Both the position numbers and the translations under genes were made by a program. The notes below the pieces were generated by a model. It searched no databases, had not been told where the DNA came from, and was given only the letters and a program-made list of their open reading frames with translations. From Candidatus Trichorickettsia mobilis (lineage in GTDB: Bacteria; Pseudomonadota; Alphaproteobacteria; Rickettsiales; Rickettsiaceae), in contig NZ_CP112932.1 in NCBI RefSeq assembly GCF_034366785.1, forward strand, positions 806,001 through 870,000: a stretch of DNA of 64,000 nt, written 5' to 3'. Numbering within the stretch: position 1 is the first letter of the stretch; every line of letters begins with the position of its first letter. Shown piece after piece: positions 47,504 to 56,923 of the stretch.

Positions 47504-50374
47504 TTACATATAATGTTTCAAATATTGCCCGGTAATGCTCTCGGCGCAAGCGATAATTTCAGCTGGAGTACCAGTAGCTACAATTCTACCGCCTTTGTCT
47601 CCTCCCTCTGGGCCAATGTCAATAATATGATCGGCAGTTTTGATTACATCCATATTATGTTCTATTACTAACACGGTATTGCCCATATCAACAAGTTTAT
47701 ACAAAATTTTAAGTAATCTACTGATATCATCAATATGTAACCCCGTAGTTGGTTCATCCAATATATATAAGGTTTTACCAGTAGAGCGTTTTGATAATTC
47801 CTTTGCCAATTTTATGCGCTGAGCTTCTCCACCTGATAATGTGGTAGCAGATTGACCAATTTTAACATAACCTAGTCCCACTTCATTTAAAGTAGATAGT
47901 TTCTCATATATTGCTGGTACTTTTTCAAAAAAATTCATTGCATCTTCAACAGTCATTTCCAAAACATCAGAGATTGATTTATCTTTATATTTAACTTCTA
48001 GTGTTTCTCGATTATAGCGATGACCATTACATCCATCGCATTTAACATATACGTCTGGTAAGAAATGCATTTCTATTTTAATTACTCCGTCTCCCTGGCA
48101 TACTTCACAACGTCCGCCTTTGACGTTAAATGAGAACCGACCGACCTTATAGCCTCTTGCTTTTGACTCTGGCAGATCGGTAAACCAATCTCGAATAAAG
48201 GTAAATGCGCCGGTATAAGTAGCTGGATTAGACCTTGGTGTACGGCCTATAGGTGATTGGTTAATATCAATAACTTTATCTACATGTTCTAGCCCTTTAA
48301 TCATTTCGTAGTGTCCTGGGTGAACTTTGGCAGTTGGTTCTAAATACTTTAACGCTGCTTTATAAAGTGTGTTGATAATTAAGCTTGATTTACCGCTGCC
48401 TGAAACTCCAGTAATTACCGTAAAAGTACCAAGTTTAATGGTAAGATTAACATTTTGTAAATTATTGGAGGTTGCACCTAGTAATTCTATAGTTTTATCA
48501 TGACGATTAATATTTTCACTAATTCTTGTAGCTATGCATTTTTGCTTACTTAAATATTGCCCAGTAATACTGGTAGCACAAGTCTTGATTGTTTCAATAG
48601 TGCCTTGAGCAATTATATGTCCACCATGAATACCAGCTCCAGGACCAACATCGATAATATAATCAGACTCGATCATGGTTTCTTCATCATGTTCTACCAC
48701 TAGTACCGTATTGCCAAGGTCACGAAGATTTTTAAGAGTAGCAATCAATCTGGCATTGTCACGCTGATGCAGGCCAATCGATGGTTCATCAAGTACATAT
48801 AGCACACCACTTAAGCCTGAACCGATTTGCGATGCCAGACGTATACGCTGACTCTCACCACCTGATAAAGTCCCTGATTCTCGTGAGAGATTCAAATAAT
48901 CAAGTCCAACATTTAACAAGAATGTCAACCGCTCAGAGATTTCCTTTAAAATTTGTTCTGCAATAAATAATTGTTTGCTACTTAACTTGAATTCCAATTG
49001 CTCAAACCAGTCTTTGGCTTCAACTATAGTCATTTTAGTGACCTCACCAATATTTAAGCCAGCAACTTTTATGCATAAAGATTCTGCTTTTAATCGGTAA
49101 CCATTGCAAATGCTGCAATCATATTCAGTTTTAAATTTTATCAGATCTTCTTTTAGCCAAGTAGAATCAGCTTTACGATATTTTTCCTCTAGGCTAGGGA
49201 TAATACCGGCAAAAGGTTGAGCTACTAATTGTGACTTGACACCGTCGTAATATTTAAAATTAATTATTTCGCCATCAGAACCATAAAATAATATTTTTTT
49301 GATATTTTCAGGTAAATTGGCAAAAGGTGTATCTAATGAAAATTGATAATGATTGGCTAGGCCAGTAATAGTATCTAAGAAAATTTTGGATAGTTCCTTC
49401 CCCCATGGAGCAATAGCGCCATTCTTAATGCTTAAAGCTGGATTTGGTACTATTAATTCTTGATCAAAAAACATTTCCTTGCCTAGACCTTCACAGTGGC
49501 TACAAGCGCCAAATGGACTATTGAATGAAAAAATACGCGGTTCAATTTCAGCAATTTGGAATCCGGAAATAGGACAAGCATATTTTTCAGAAAAAATTAT
49601 CCTATCACCTTGAGCATGCTCATTTAAATTTTGAGATCCATCCATACATTCAGGTACTTCAACAATCTCAATACAAATTATCCCATCTGCAAGCTTTAGA
49701 GCTAATTCAATACTATCAGCTGTTCTGTTGCCAAGGTCATCTGCTACCATAATTCTATCAATAATTACTTCAATATCATGTTTTTTGTTTTTATCAAGTT
49801 TTGGTAATTCATCAATGTTATATACTATGCCATCAATAATTAGTCGCTGAAATCCTTGTTTTTTTAGTGTTAACATTTCATGGCGGAATTCGCCTTTTTG
49901 CGATCTAACAATTGGTGCCAAAATGTAAAGTTTGATTCCTGGTGGCAGGTTATGCACTATATCCACCATTTCCGAAATGGTTTGACTTTTTATAGGCAAT
50001 CCCGTGGCTGGAGAATAAGGTATACCAATTCTGGCATATAATAACCTCAGATAATCATAAATTTCAGTGATAGTTCCTACTGTAGAACGAGGATTTCTAG
50101 AAGTGGTCTTTTGATCAATGGCGATGGCTGGGGATAAGCCAGTGATTGATTCAACATCTGGTTTATTTTGCAGATGGAGAAATTGTCTGGCATAAGAAGA
50201 TAAGCTTTCAACATATCGTCTTTGTCCTTCTGCATAAATAGTGTCAAATGCAAGTGAAGATTTTCCAGATCCACTAAGTCCGGTAATTACAACTAGTTGA
50301 TTGCGTGGAATATCAACATTAACCTTTTTAAGGTTATGTTGCTTTGCTCCACGTACTTTTATATATTCTTGCAT
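47504..50374 (-). CDS. uvrA: Excinuclease ABC subunit A
   Basis: UvrA recognises DNA damage in nucleotide excision repair. The 956-residue protein has two ABC ATPase halves. Walker A loops are [13 protein letters not shown] near residue 31 and [11 protein letters not shown] near 650. Signature motifs are [12 protein letters not shown] and [12 protein letters not shown], with Walker [11 protein letters not shown] and [10 protein letters not shown]. Both zinc modules are present ([15 protein letters not shown] and [20 protein letters not shown]). Length is normal and no residue seems missing. It diverges from ssb. Confidence 0.97.
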   Translation of the reverse strand: MQEYIKVRGAKQHNLKKVNVDIPRNQLVVITGLSGSGKSSLAFDTIYAEGQRRYVESLSSYARQFLHLQNKPDVESITGLSPAIAIDQKTTSRNPRSTVGTITEIYDYLRLLYARIGIPYSPATGLPIKSQTISEMVDIVHNLPPGIKLYILAPIVRSQKGEFRHEMLTLKKQGFQRLIIDGIVYNIDELPKLDKNKKHDIEVIIDRIMVADDLGNRTADSIELALKLADGIICIEIVEVPECMDGSQNLNEHAQGDRIIFSEKYACPISGFQIAEIEPRIFSFNSPFGACSHCEGLGKEMFFDQELIVPNPALSIKNGAIAPWGKELSKIFLDTITGLANHYQFSLDTPFANLPENIKKILFYGSDGEIINFKYYDGVKSQLVAQPFAGIIPSLEEKYRKADSTWLKEDLIKFKTEYDCSICNGYRLKAESLCIKVAGLNIGEVTKMTIVEAKDWFEQLEFKLSSKQLFIAEQILKEISERLTFLLNVGLDYLNLSRESGTLSGGESQRIRLASQIGSGLSGVLYVLDEPSIGLHQRDNARLIATLKNLRDLGNTVLVVEHDEETMIESDYIIDVGPGAGIHGGHIIAQGTIETIKTCATSITGQYLSKQKCIATRISENINRHDKTIELLGATSNNLQNVNLTIKLGTFTVITGVSGSGKSSLIINTLYKAALKYLEPTAKVHPGHYEMIKGLEHVDKVIDINQSPIGRTPRSNPATYTGAFTFIRDWFTDLPESKARGYKVGRFSFNVKGGRCEVCQGDGVIKIEMHFLPDVYVKCDGCNGHRYNRETLEVKYKDKSISDVLEMTVEDAMNFFEKVPAIYEKLSTLNEVGLGYVKIGQSATTLSGGEAQRIKLAKELSKRSTGKTLYILDEPTTGLHIDDISRLLKILYKLVDMGNTVLVIEHNMDVIKTADHIIDIGPEGGDKGGRIVATGTPAEIIACAESITGQYLKHYM

Positions 50375-50508
50375 AAGTTGAATTGGTAGTTAAAAAACCT
50401 ATGGCATTATAGGAGAATTTCTTTTATTATTGCAATAGCTATTAAAAATAATATAGTTATTTGCTAATAGTTCAGGTAGCTAATTTTTGATTGGGTCGAT
50501 ATAAATTT

Positions 50509-50949
50509 ATGGTTAATAGTTTAAATAAGGTTACATTAATTGGTAATGTAGGGCGTGATCCAGAAGTAAGGTCTACTAGTGAAGGCAAGGAAATAATAAC
50601 GTTAAGCCTTGCAACTAGTGAATCTTGGAAAGATCGTGCTACTGGTGAACGCAAGGAAAAAACGGAATGGCACCGCATTGTAGTATTTAATGAGGGATTA
50701 GTTGGTATTATCAAAAATTATGTAAAAAAAGGTAGCAAAATATATATAGAAGGTAGTTTGCAAACGCGTAAGTGGGTTGATCAAGCTGGTCATGAAAAAT
50801 ATACTACTGAGATTGTGTTGCAAAATTTTAACGCTAATCTGATTTTGCTTGATGCCAAGAATCCTGGTAGTGGCCTAGAGTCAATGCTACCAAAGAATAA
50901 TAATAGTAATTTTGATCATAGTGAGCTTGATGATGAAATACCTTTTTAA
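50509..50949 (+). CDS. ssb: Single-stranded DNA-binding protein
   Basis: SSB coats single-stranded DNA in replication and repair. From the ATG at 50509 the 146-residue protein begins MVNSLNKVTLIGNVGRDPEVR, has the OB-fold region EWHRIVVFNE and GSKIYIEGSLQTRKW, and ends with the acidic partner-binding tip DDEIPF. A TTG six codons upstream is open but would add residues not seen in the family. It diverges from uvrA, a common arrangement. Its 3' end overlaps a possible upstream start of the next gene. Confidence 0.95.
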   Translation: MVNSLNKVTLIGNVGRDPEVRSTSEGKEIITLSLATSESWKDRATGERKEKTEWHRIVVFNEGLVGIIKNYVKKGSKIYIEGSLQTRKWVDQAGHEKYTTEIVLQNFNANLILLDAKNPGSGLESMLPKNNNSNFDHSELDDEIPF

Positions 50950-51949
50950 CATATATACTCCGCATCTTTCAAGAATTGCTCTTCCAAAATTGCAGAAGCT
51001 CCGCTCCTCAAATAGCTTACTATGTTCCGGTGCTCGCTCCTTATTTTGGAATTCAATTTTTGAGATATGCGGAGTATGCTCGTTATTTTGTAGAAGCGCC
51101 TCTAGCTTTCTTAATAAATCGTTAAGGATATTTATTACCTTAATGATTGGCAGTATGCTTTTGTCTGCTTGTCATACTACTAATGTTATAACTAGAAATA
51201 TTGACTCAGATTTTGTTGGTAATTCAAATGGCTTTACCAAAAAATTAGTCAAAGGCGGTAATTTCTGGATTACTACTTATCAAAGAATCAGTAATAAACA
51301 CTTGCCATATGTGTTTTATATTGAAGGCGATGGTTTAGCTTATACAGGGCGTTATAGTATTTCTGATAATCCAACTCCTGTACGTCCAATGTTATTAAAA
51401 CTGGCTGCTTTAGATAGCCGACCTAATGTTGTGTATATAGCACGTCCATGCCAGTTTACTCTTATGAATTTGAATCCTAACTGTAATCAGTCTTATTGGA
51501 CTAATTTAAGAATGTCTGATGAAGTAGTAGCTTCCTTGAATGAGGTCATCAATGTTACCAATAATGAGCTGCCATTTAGTATAGTTGGTTACTCAGGTGG
51601 TGGTGGTATCGCAGTATTAATTGCTGCCAGAAATAAGTCAGTCAAAGACATTATTACTATTTCAGGAAATCTTGATCATATTAGCTTTAACAAATATCAG
51701 AATGTTAAGCCAATGCTAGGTTCACTCAATCCTATTGATTATGCAGCGAAAATACGTAATATACCACAGTTACATATATCAGGAGGAAAAGATACTATAG
51801 TACCTCCTTTTATAGCTGATAAATTTGTTCAAGCTAGTGATTCAGCTTGTGTACATCAGCATATCTTTGATGTGGCACAACATAATAAGGGATGGGAAGC
51901 TATTTGGGATTATATCTTGAACATGCCATTAACATGTTATAAAAATTAG
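50933..51949 (+). CDS. Lipoprotein with alpha/beta-hydrolase fold; 5' end inside a palindrome
   Basis: The C-terminal part (from about 51150) resembles an alpha/beta hydrolase: VFYIEGDGLAY, YIARPCQF, then the nucleophile elbow VGYSGGGGIA, GGKDTIVPP (Asp) and QHNKGWEAIW (His). Just before it, LMIGSMLLSAC looks like the end of a lipoprotein signal peptide with lipidated Cys. No ATG, GTG or TTG lies between the palindrome (50955-51077) and LMIGSM. Translation must therefore begin at that Met, giving an abnormally short signal, or upstream within or before the palindrome, for example at ATG 50933 overlapping ssb. I used 50933. The true start is unresolved, and the insertion may have harmed export. 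Confidence 0.6.
   Translation: MKYLFNIYTPHLSRIALPKLQKLRSSNSLLCSGARSLFWNSIFEICGVCSLFCRSASSFLNKSLRIFITLMIGSMLLSACHTTNVITRNIDSDFVGNSNGFTKKLVKGGNFWITTYQRISNKHLPYVFYIEGDGLAYTGRYSISDNPTPVRPMLLKLAALDSRPNVVYIARPCQFTLMNLNPNCNQSYWTNLRMSDEVVASLNEVINVTNNELPFSIVGYSGGGGIAVLIAARNKSVKDIITISGNLDHISFNKYQNVKPMLGSLNPIDYAAKIRNIPQLHISGGKDTIVPPFIADKFVQASDSACVHQHIFDVAQHNKGWEAIWDYILNMPLTCYKN
50955..51077 (+). repeat. Type I palindromic element in the 5' part of the lipoprotein gene
   Basis: A 123-bp element with ends ATACTCCGCAT / ATGCGGAGTAT and further pairing (AATTGCTCTTCCAAAAT with ATTTTGGAATTCAATT). The centre has CGCTCCTCAAATAGC / GGTGCTCGCTCC. It is open in the frame of the following hydrolase gene and begins 6 bp after the ssb stop. 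Confidence 0.8.
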
Positions 51950-51954
51950 TAGCG

Positions 51955-52056
51955 GTATACTCGATGAACTTCAAAAATTGGCGTCGTTGCTATGTTCGAC
52001 CTCCGCTGCCCGGCTCCAAGACTCCTAGCACTTTTTAAAGTTGATCTTTGTCTACC
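51955..52056 (+). repeat. Type C palindromic element (copy, shortened)
   Basis: GTATACTCGATGAACTTCAA to TTGATCTTTGTCTACC with CTCCTAGCACTTTTT matches the type C layout, but with a shorter centre (102 bp). It lies behind the hydrolase stop. Confidence 0.7.
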
Positions 52057-52072
52057 AACTTTATCTAACTAG

Positions 52073-52157
52073 AAGTGAGCGTTCATAAGTTTAGAGAAAT
52101 CGTCATTGCGAGCTGAACAGAAAAAGGTATTTGCAACAGCAAAAATTCGTGAACAGT
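52073..52157. repeat. Type J repeat (short copy)
   Basis: GTGAGCGTTCATAAGTTT and AAAATTCGTGAACAGTT are imperfect inverted ends like those at 47055 and 47480. Between them is CGTCATTGCGAGCTGAAC. Confidence 0.55.
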
Positions 52158-52176
52158 TACAACTAAAGTATATATC

Positions 52177-53190
52177 TCATTTTTTGCTGCTGAAACTGAC
52201 TAGCGTAGTCATTACTACTAATATAGCACACATAATAGATAATGCCGGATAGTATAAGGCACTAATCGCAAATATCATTAATAATAAATTGCAAAATATT
52301 ATTCGCCACACTACTTGCTTATTGGTAAAACCATTTCTTATTGCTTGTTGAAAGAAATGTTTTAAATGTGGTTGCCAGATTCTTTCTCTATTAATCAATC
52401 TAATTAGTATAGTTAAACCGCCATCAGCTAAATAATAAAGGCTAGCAATGCTTGCTGCGGCGAATAGGCGCGCACTTGAAGCTGAAATTAATAGCAGACA
52501 TATTCCTATTAGAAAACCAAGGCCAATACTACCAACATCACCAATAAATATTTGAGCTGGAGACCAGTTAAATATTAAAAAACTTATAGAGCATGCAAGT
52601 AATATTACTGCAATAACTATTATAAGCTTTACGTTGAGGATTATCTCATATTTCAAATAGCACAGTAACAATATGGTTATTGATAAATGAATTGATTCTA
52701 CTGCGGTAATGCCATCAATACCATCTAAGAAATTATAAATATTTAGAAATGCGGTGAGTGCTATTGTTGCAAAGATAAAATCTATAAATACTGGTACTTC
52801 TTGATGCAATAAAGTTGCTGGGTATAAAAATAACAAGACCGCTAATGCTGAACAAACTAAATGAATGATAAATCTTGTTAATACTGAAATAGCCCTTATG
52901 TCGTCTAAAAATGATACTAGAGCAATTATTAAAAATAATGGTAATAACTTAAAAATACCAGTCATTTGATTGAAAAAAAAATACTCGAATGTGCTTCCCA
53001 AAACAATTAGTACCAGTACCATAGCAAGCCCGCCGCCGCGTGGCGTAGTTACTTGATGAACTCTTCGATTATCAGGCTTATCTACTATACCAAATAACCA
53101 TAATTGTTTAATTAGTAATTTGGTGATGATGCAAGATCCTGCTAAAGCCAACAAAAATAATGCACTTAATTGTACAATATGAGAAGTCAT
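52177..53190 (-). CDS. Glycosyltransferase family 4 (WecA/MraY-like), polyprenyl-phosphate sugar-1-P transferase
   Basis: A 337-residue membrane enzyme with about ten segments that would start a surface polysaccharide by moving a sugar-1-phosphate to undecaprenyl phosphate. Motifs: VHQVTTPRGGGLAMV, FLDDIRAI (metal-binding Asp pair), NIYNFLDGIDGI and IFIGDVGSIGLG. The final loop, QPHLKHFFQQAIRNG, is as in WecA/WbpL/TagO rather than MraY. The exact sugar is unknown. The ATG overlaps the radC stop, so it is the last gene of the bamE-to-wecA run. Confidence 0.87.
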   Translation of the reverse strand: MTSHIVQLSALFLLALAGSCIITKLLIKQLWLFGIVDKPDNRRVHQVTTPRGGGLAMVLVLIVLGSTFEYFFFNQMTGIFKLLPLFLIIALVSFLDDIRAISVLTRFIIHLVCSALAVLLFLYPATLLHQEVPVFIDFIFATIALTAFLNIYNFLDGIDGITAVESIHLSITILLLCYLKYEIILNVKLIIVIAVILLACSISFLIFNWSPAQIFIGDVGSIGLGFLIGICLLLISASSARLFAAASIASLYYLADGGLTILIRLINRERIWQPHLKHFFQQAIRNGFTNKQVVWRIIFCNLLLMIFAISALYYPALSIMCAILVVMTTLVSFSSKK

Positions 53191-53876
53191 AATAATAAGT
53201 TTGACTTAAAGCTATAATATTCTCCACCAGCAATAATGACATGGTCATGGACAGAAATACTAACGGCGCTACAAACTTCTACTATTTTTTTGGTTAGTTC
53301 TAAATCGCTTTTTGATGGTGTGGGACTACCACTAGGATGATTATGAGTCAGTATAATTGCTCCAGCTTCATGAAATAAAGCACGTTTAATGATTTCTCTA
53401 GGATATACTGCTGCTTGATCAATAGTACCTACCGACATTAACTCATCAGCAATCAAAATATTTTTCTTATTTAGAAATAGTACTTTAAACTGTTCAATTT
53501 TTAAACTTCCCATTGTTGATTTTAAATAGTCAAGTAGGTCGCTCCAGCAACCAATAATATTATTATTTACAATTTTTTGTTTTAATACTCTATTGAGAAG
53601 TTCACGTACCACATAAAGGTTGGTACAAAAATTTTTATTAATACCTTCAATTAATAATAATTTATCTTTATCAGTATTAATTAAATTAGATAACCCACCA
53701 AATTGGTTTAGTAATTTTTTAGCGATAGGTTTAACATCTCGTCTAGGAATAGCTGTGAACAGTAATAATTCCAATAATTCATAATCTGCAAAACTGTCTA
53801 GCTGATGATCTAAGACTTTTTGCCGTAACCGTGATCGGTGACCAATATAATGAGGTTGCAATTGATTATCTTGCAT
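53187..53876 (-). CDS. radC: RadC/JAB-domain protein
   Basis: A 229-residue RadC-family protein with an N-terminal helix-hairpin-helix part (LLELLLFTAIPRRDVKPIAK, FGGLSNLINTD) and a C-terminal JAMM metal motif (HNHPSGSPTPSKSDLELT). The historical link to DNA repair has not held up in E. coli, and the real function is unsettled. It overlaps map by 11 bp and the wecA-like gene by 4 bp. Confidence 0.92.
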   Translation of the reverse strand: MQDNQLQPHYIGHRSRLRQKVLDHQLDSFADYELLELLLFTAIPRRDVKPIAKKLLNQFGGLSNLINTDKDKLLLIEGINKNFCTNLYVVRELLNRVLKQKIVNNNIIGCWSDLLDYLKSTMGSLKIEQFKVLFLNKKNILIADELMSVGTIDQAAVYPREIIKRALFHEAGAIILTHNHPSGSPTPSKSDLELTKKIVEVCSAVSISVHDHVIIAGGEYYSFKSNLLL

Positions 53877-54651
53877 ATGGAGGGTAATGCAGATTTTTTG
53901 GTGATAAGGTAAATATTTCGTAACCAGTTTGAGTTACGCCGATAGTATGTTCAAACTGTGCTGATAAAGATTTATCACGTGTAGTAACAGTCCAACCATC
54001 CAAGCGACTTAAGATAGTATCAGGAGCCCCAGCATTGATCATCGGCTCAATGGTAAAAAACATACCTTCCTTTAAAATTGCTCCAGTACCCTTCGTTCCG
54101 TGGTGAAATACTGTCGGCTCGGTATGAAAGATCTTTCCGACACCATGACCTGTATAATCTCTAACTACAGAATAATTATTCTTTTCAGCATAGCTTTGGA
54201 TTGCATGTCCTATATCACCAAGATGTGCTCCTGGTTTTACCTGTTCTATGCCTAGCATCATCGCTTCATAAGTAATCTGAATCAGACGTTTTTGTTTAAT
54301 ACCAATGTTGCCAACATAATACATTCGACTATTATCCCCATGCCAGCCATCAACAATGACAGTAACATCAATATTAACAATATCACCATCTTTTAATTGT
54401 CGATCATTTGGAATACCATGACACACTACATGATTTACTGAAGTACAAATTGATTTCGGGAATCCACGGTAGTTTAATGGTGCTGGAATAGCTTTATGAG
54501 CAATAATGAAATCATGACACAAATCATTTAAATGATTTGTCGTTACTCCTGGATATACATGATCAGTAATAAAATCTAATGTTTCCGCAGCTAATTTTCC
54601 TGCTATTCGCATCTTAGCAAAATCTTCTGCGGAATGAATCGTAATAGCCAT
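53866..54651 (-). CDS. map: Methionine aminopeptidase type I
   Basis: Map removes the N-terminal Met after deformylation. The 261-residue protein has AGKLAAETLDF, SVNHVVCHGIPNDRQLKDGDIVNIDVTV with the two metal-binding Asp near 105, GHGVGKIFHTEP with the His, and FFTIEPMINAG and QFEHTIGV with the Glu ligands. It completes the N-terminal processing route together with def and fmt at the start of the window. Confidence 0.96.
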   Translation of the reverse strand: MAITIHSAEDFAKMRIAGKLAAETLDFITDHVYPGVTTNHLNDLCHDFIIAHKAIPAPLNYRGFPKSICTSVNHVVCHGIPNDRQLKDGDIVNIDVTVIVDGWHGDNSRMYYVGNIGIKQKRLIQITYEAMMLGIEQVKPGAHLGDIGHAIQSYAEKNNYSVVRDYTGHGVGKIFHTEPTVFHHGTKGTGAILKEGMFFTIEPMINAGAPDTILSRLDGWTVTTRDKSLSAQFEHTIGVTQTGYEIFTLSPKNLHYPPYAR

Positions 54652-54667
54652 TAGTAGACCTCTCGAG

Positions 54668-55465
54668 TTATTTTTCTAACTCATCAATTAATTTCCACAA
54701 TTTGTTTCTTGCTTCATCTCTCGCTCTAAAACTTGCAAAAGTGTCTTGTTTTTTATCATCTGTAATGTGGCTTGCAAATATAATGATTCGCCCGTCTTTT
54801 TCAATCCAACCAACAAACCAGCCATGCTGTAGCTCTAATTTTTTAGTTCTATCCAAGTTTAGTAGCCGACCATTTCCTGTTTTTCCATAAAGCTTCCACC
54901 CTCCTGACAATTCTTCTCTAAACATGATATTTTTTGTCATGGAATAAGATTTTTCACTCGCAGGCAATGCGTGATCAACTAATTTTTGTAAAAATATCGT
55001 TTGTTCTTCAGGTGAAATTTCAAGAGAACTTGACAGCCACGAGTTGGTTAGTCCATTATTTTTGCCTTTATCTCCTGAAACATCTTGATTCCCATAGTTA
55101 AATTTTACGACATAATCTGTAAATTTCTCCATTCCAAGTTTTTGCGTTAAAACTTGGGAATACCAAACGCAACTATCTCTCATCCATGTTCTAGGATTAT
55201 GAGCTCCCTTGCAAACATTAATAAAAAGATCATAACCTTCTTCAAACGGCCACTCAGGATGAGTTTCATTCTCTAAGACTCCAGCGTCGTAACCCATCAG
55301 ACTGAGAGGAATCTTGAAAGTGGATTCAGGGGCATGGCGCGTTCTACAGTTCCCCTCTTGTTTGATGACTTTGTTATTTTCTTTAACTAAAAAGCATTTT
55401 GTTTCTGCTATTACCTGAGTACTAAATAACACTATAGCACTTAAGAATAAAATAGCTTTTTTCAT
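54668..55465 (-). CDS. Class D (OXA-type) beta-lactamase
   Basis: A periplasmic serine beta-lactamase of 265 residues with a signal peptide (cleaved near VIA-ET, residue 20). Class D marks: Ser48-Thr-Phe-Lys51 (the Lys is carboxylated in the family), Ser98-Cys-Val, FNYGNQD near 124, WLSSSLEISPEEQ, and Lys195-Thr-Gly. All catalytic residues are present, so activity against penicillins is plausible. Related genes occur in several Rickettsia and Legionella. It sits within a run of housekeeping genes (gatB upstream 12 bp, map downstream 16 bp), so it appears resident. No mobile element is next to it. Confidence 0.95.
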   Translation of the reverse strand: MKKAILFLSAIVLFSTQVIAETKCFLVKENNKVIKQEGNCRTRHAPESTFKIPLSLMGYDAGVLENETHPEWPFEEGYDLFINVCKGAHNPRTWMRDSCVWYSQVLTQKLGMEKFTDYVVKFNYGNQDVSGDKGKNNGLTNSWLSSSLEISPEEQTIFLQKLVDHALPASEKSYSMTKNIMFREELSGGWKLYGKTGNGRLLNLDRTKKLELQHGWFVGWIEKDGRIIIFASHITDDKKQDTFASFRARDEARNKLWKLIDELEK

Positions 55466-55477
55466 AACTTATCCAAA

Positions 55478-56923
55478 TTAATTTGCCAATAATTGGTTCT
55501 TCAACAACTCATTAACCAATGATGGATTTGCCTTACCATTGGTTTTTTTCATTATTTGACCAACAAAAAAGCCAAATAGCTTTTCTTTACCATTTTTATA
55601 TGCAATTACAGATTCTACATTATCTTCTAATACCTGATTGATAACCAACAAAATCTCATCTTGATTGGAAACTTGTACCAACCCTTGTTCTTCAATAATT
55701 TGTTGTGGCGAAGTACCATTATCAAACATGATTTCAAAGACAGTTTTGGCAATTTTCCCGGAAATCACCTCATCTTCAATCAATTTAACCATATTCCCAA
55801 GCATTAACGGCGTAATCTTACACTCTGATAATTCTATATTATTTTTATTTAGCTTGCCGAATAATTCGCTAGTGATCCAGTTAGCTACGATTTTGGGATT
55901 AGCAATTTTTATTGCTGCTTCAAAATATTTAGCTACTGCTTCATCCATTACAATCACTTCAGCATCATAATTACTAATAGCTAACTCTTTGACATATCTG
56001 GTCATTTTAGCATCAGGTAATTCTGGCAATGTTTTAGCAATATCATCAACCAGCTCTGGTAATAATTTTACCGGCAATAAATCAGGGTCAGGAAAATAAC
56101 GATAATCCTGAGAGTCTTCCTTTAATCTCATAGTTCTGGTCTCGCCGGTGTCAGCATCGAACAATCTGGTTTCCTGTGCAATTATACCATTATTTTCTAA
56201 AATACTCACCTGACGCAGCGCTTCAAATTCTATGGCTTTGGCAATATGACGCACAGAATTTATGTTTTTGATCTCACATCTAGTGCCAAGCGGCGCACCG
56301 GCTTTGCGTACTGATACATTCGCATCACAACGCAATGATCCTTTTTCCATATCGCCATCGCAACTACCAATGCAACGCAATATACTTCTAAGCTTCTTTA
56401 CATATTCTGCTGCCTCAAATGGAGAGCTCATATCCGGCTCAGTAACTATTTCCATTAAAGCGATACCACAGCGATTTAAATCAATAAAGCTTGAAGTAGG
56501 AGACTGATCATGTAAACTCTTTCCTGCATCTTGTTCAAGATGTAAGCGGTTTATTCTAATAGTTTTTGCCGTTCCGTCTTCAAGAGTAATAGTGATTTGG
56601 CCATTCTGTACTATCGGTTGATAAAATTGTGAAATTTGATAACCTTGAGGCAAATCCGGATAGAAGTAATTCTTACGGTCAAATACTGAATATAAATTAA
56701 TTTTAGCATTTAAAGCCAAACCGGTTTTGATGGCCTGATGTACACAATATTCATTTAATACCGGCAACATTCCTGGCATCGCTGCATCTACTAATGATAC
56801 TTGGGAATTTGGCGTTGCTCCGAACGAAGTAGAGCTACCTGAAAAAAGTTTGGATTTAGATGATATTTGTGCGTGAACTTCAAGCCCGATTACGTATTCC
56901 CAGTCTCCGATGACGTAAGCCAT
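55478..56923 (-). CDS. gatB: Asp/Glu-tRNA amidotransferase subunit B
   Basis: GatB binds misacylated Glu-tRNA(Gln) or Asp-tRNA(Asn) and activates it for amidation. The 481-residue protein has [61 protein letters not shown] and [10 protein letters not shown]. The C-terminal YqeY-type tail domain ends VNELLKNQL. It overlaps gatA by one base. The GatCAB set indicates indirect Gln-tRNA synthesis, as usual in Rickettsiales. Confidence 0.97.
   Translation of the reverse strand: MAYVIGDWEYVIGLEVHAQISSKSKLFSGSSTSFGATPNSQVSLVDAAMPGMLPVLNEYCVHQAIKTGLALNAKINLYSVFDRKNYFYPDLPQGYQISQFYQPIVQNGQITITLEDGTAKTIRINRLHLEQDAGKSLHDQSPTSSFIDLNRCGIALMEIVTEPDMSSPFEAAEYVKKLRSILRCIGSCDGDMEKGSLRCDANVSVRKAGAPLGTRCEIKNINSVRHIAKAIEFEALRQVSILENNGIIAQETRLFDADTGETRTMRLKEDSQDYRYFPDPDLLPVKLLPELVDDIAKTLPELPDAKMTRYVKELAISNYDAEVIVMDEAVAKYFEAAIKIANPKIVANWITSELFGKLNKNNIELSECKITPLMLGNMVKLIEDEVISGKIAKTVFEIMFDNGTSPQQIIEEQGLVQVSNQDEILLVINQVLEDNVESVIAYKNGKEKLFGFFVGQIMKKTNGKANPSLVNELLKNQLLAN

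Noticed and set aside
54668-55465. Beta-lactamase as part of a recently acquired resistance island
   Set aside because: No integrase, transposase or inverted repeat borders it, and spacing to gatB and map is operon-like.
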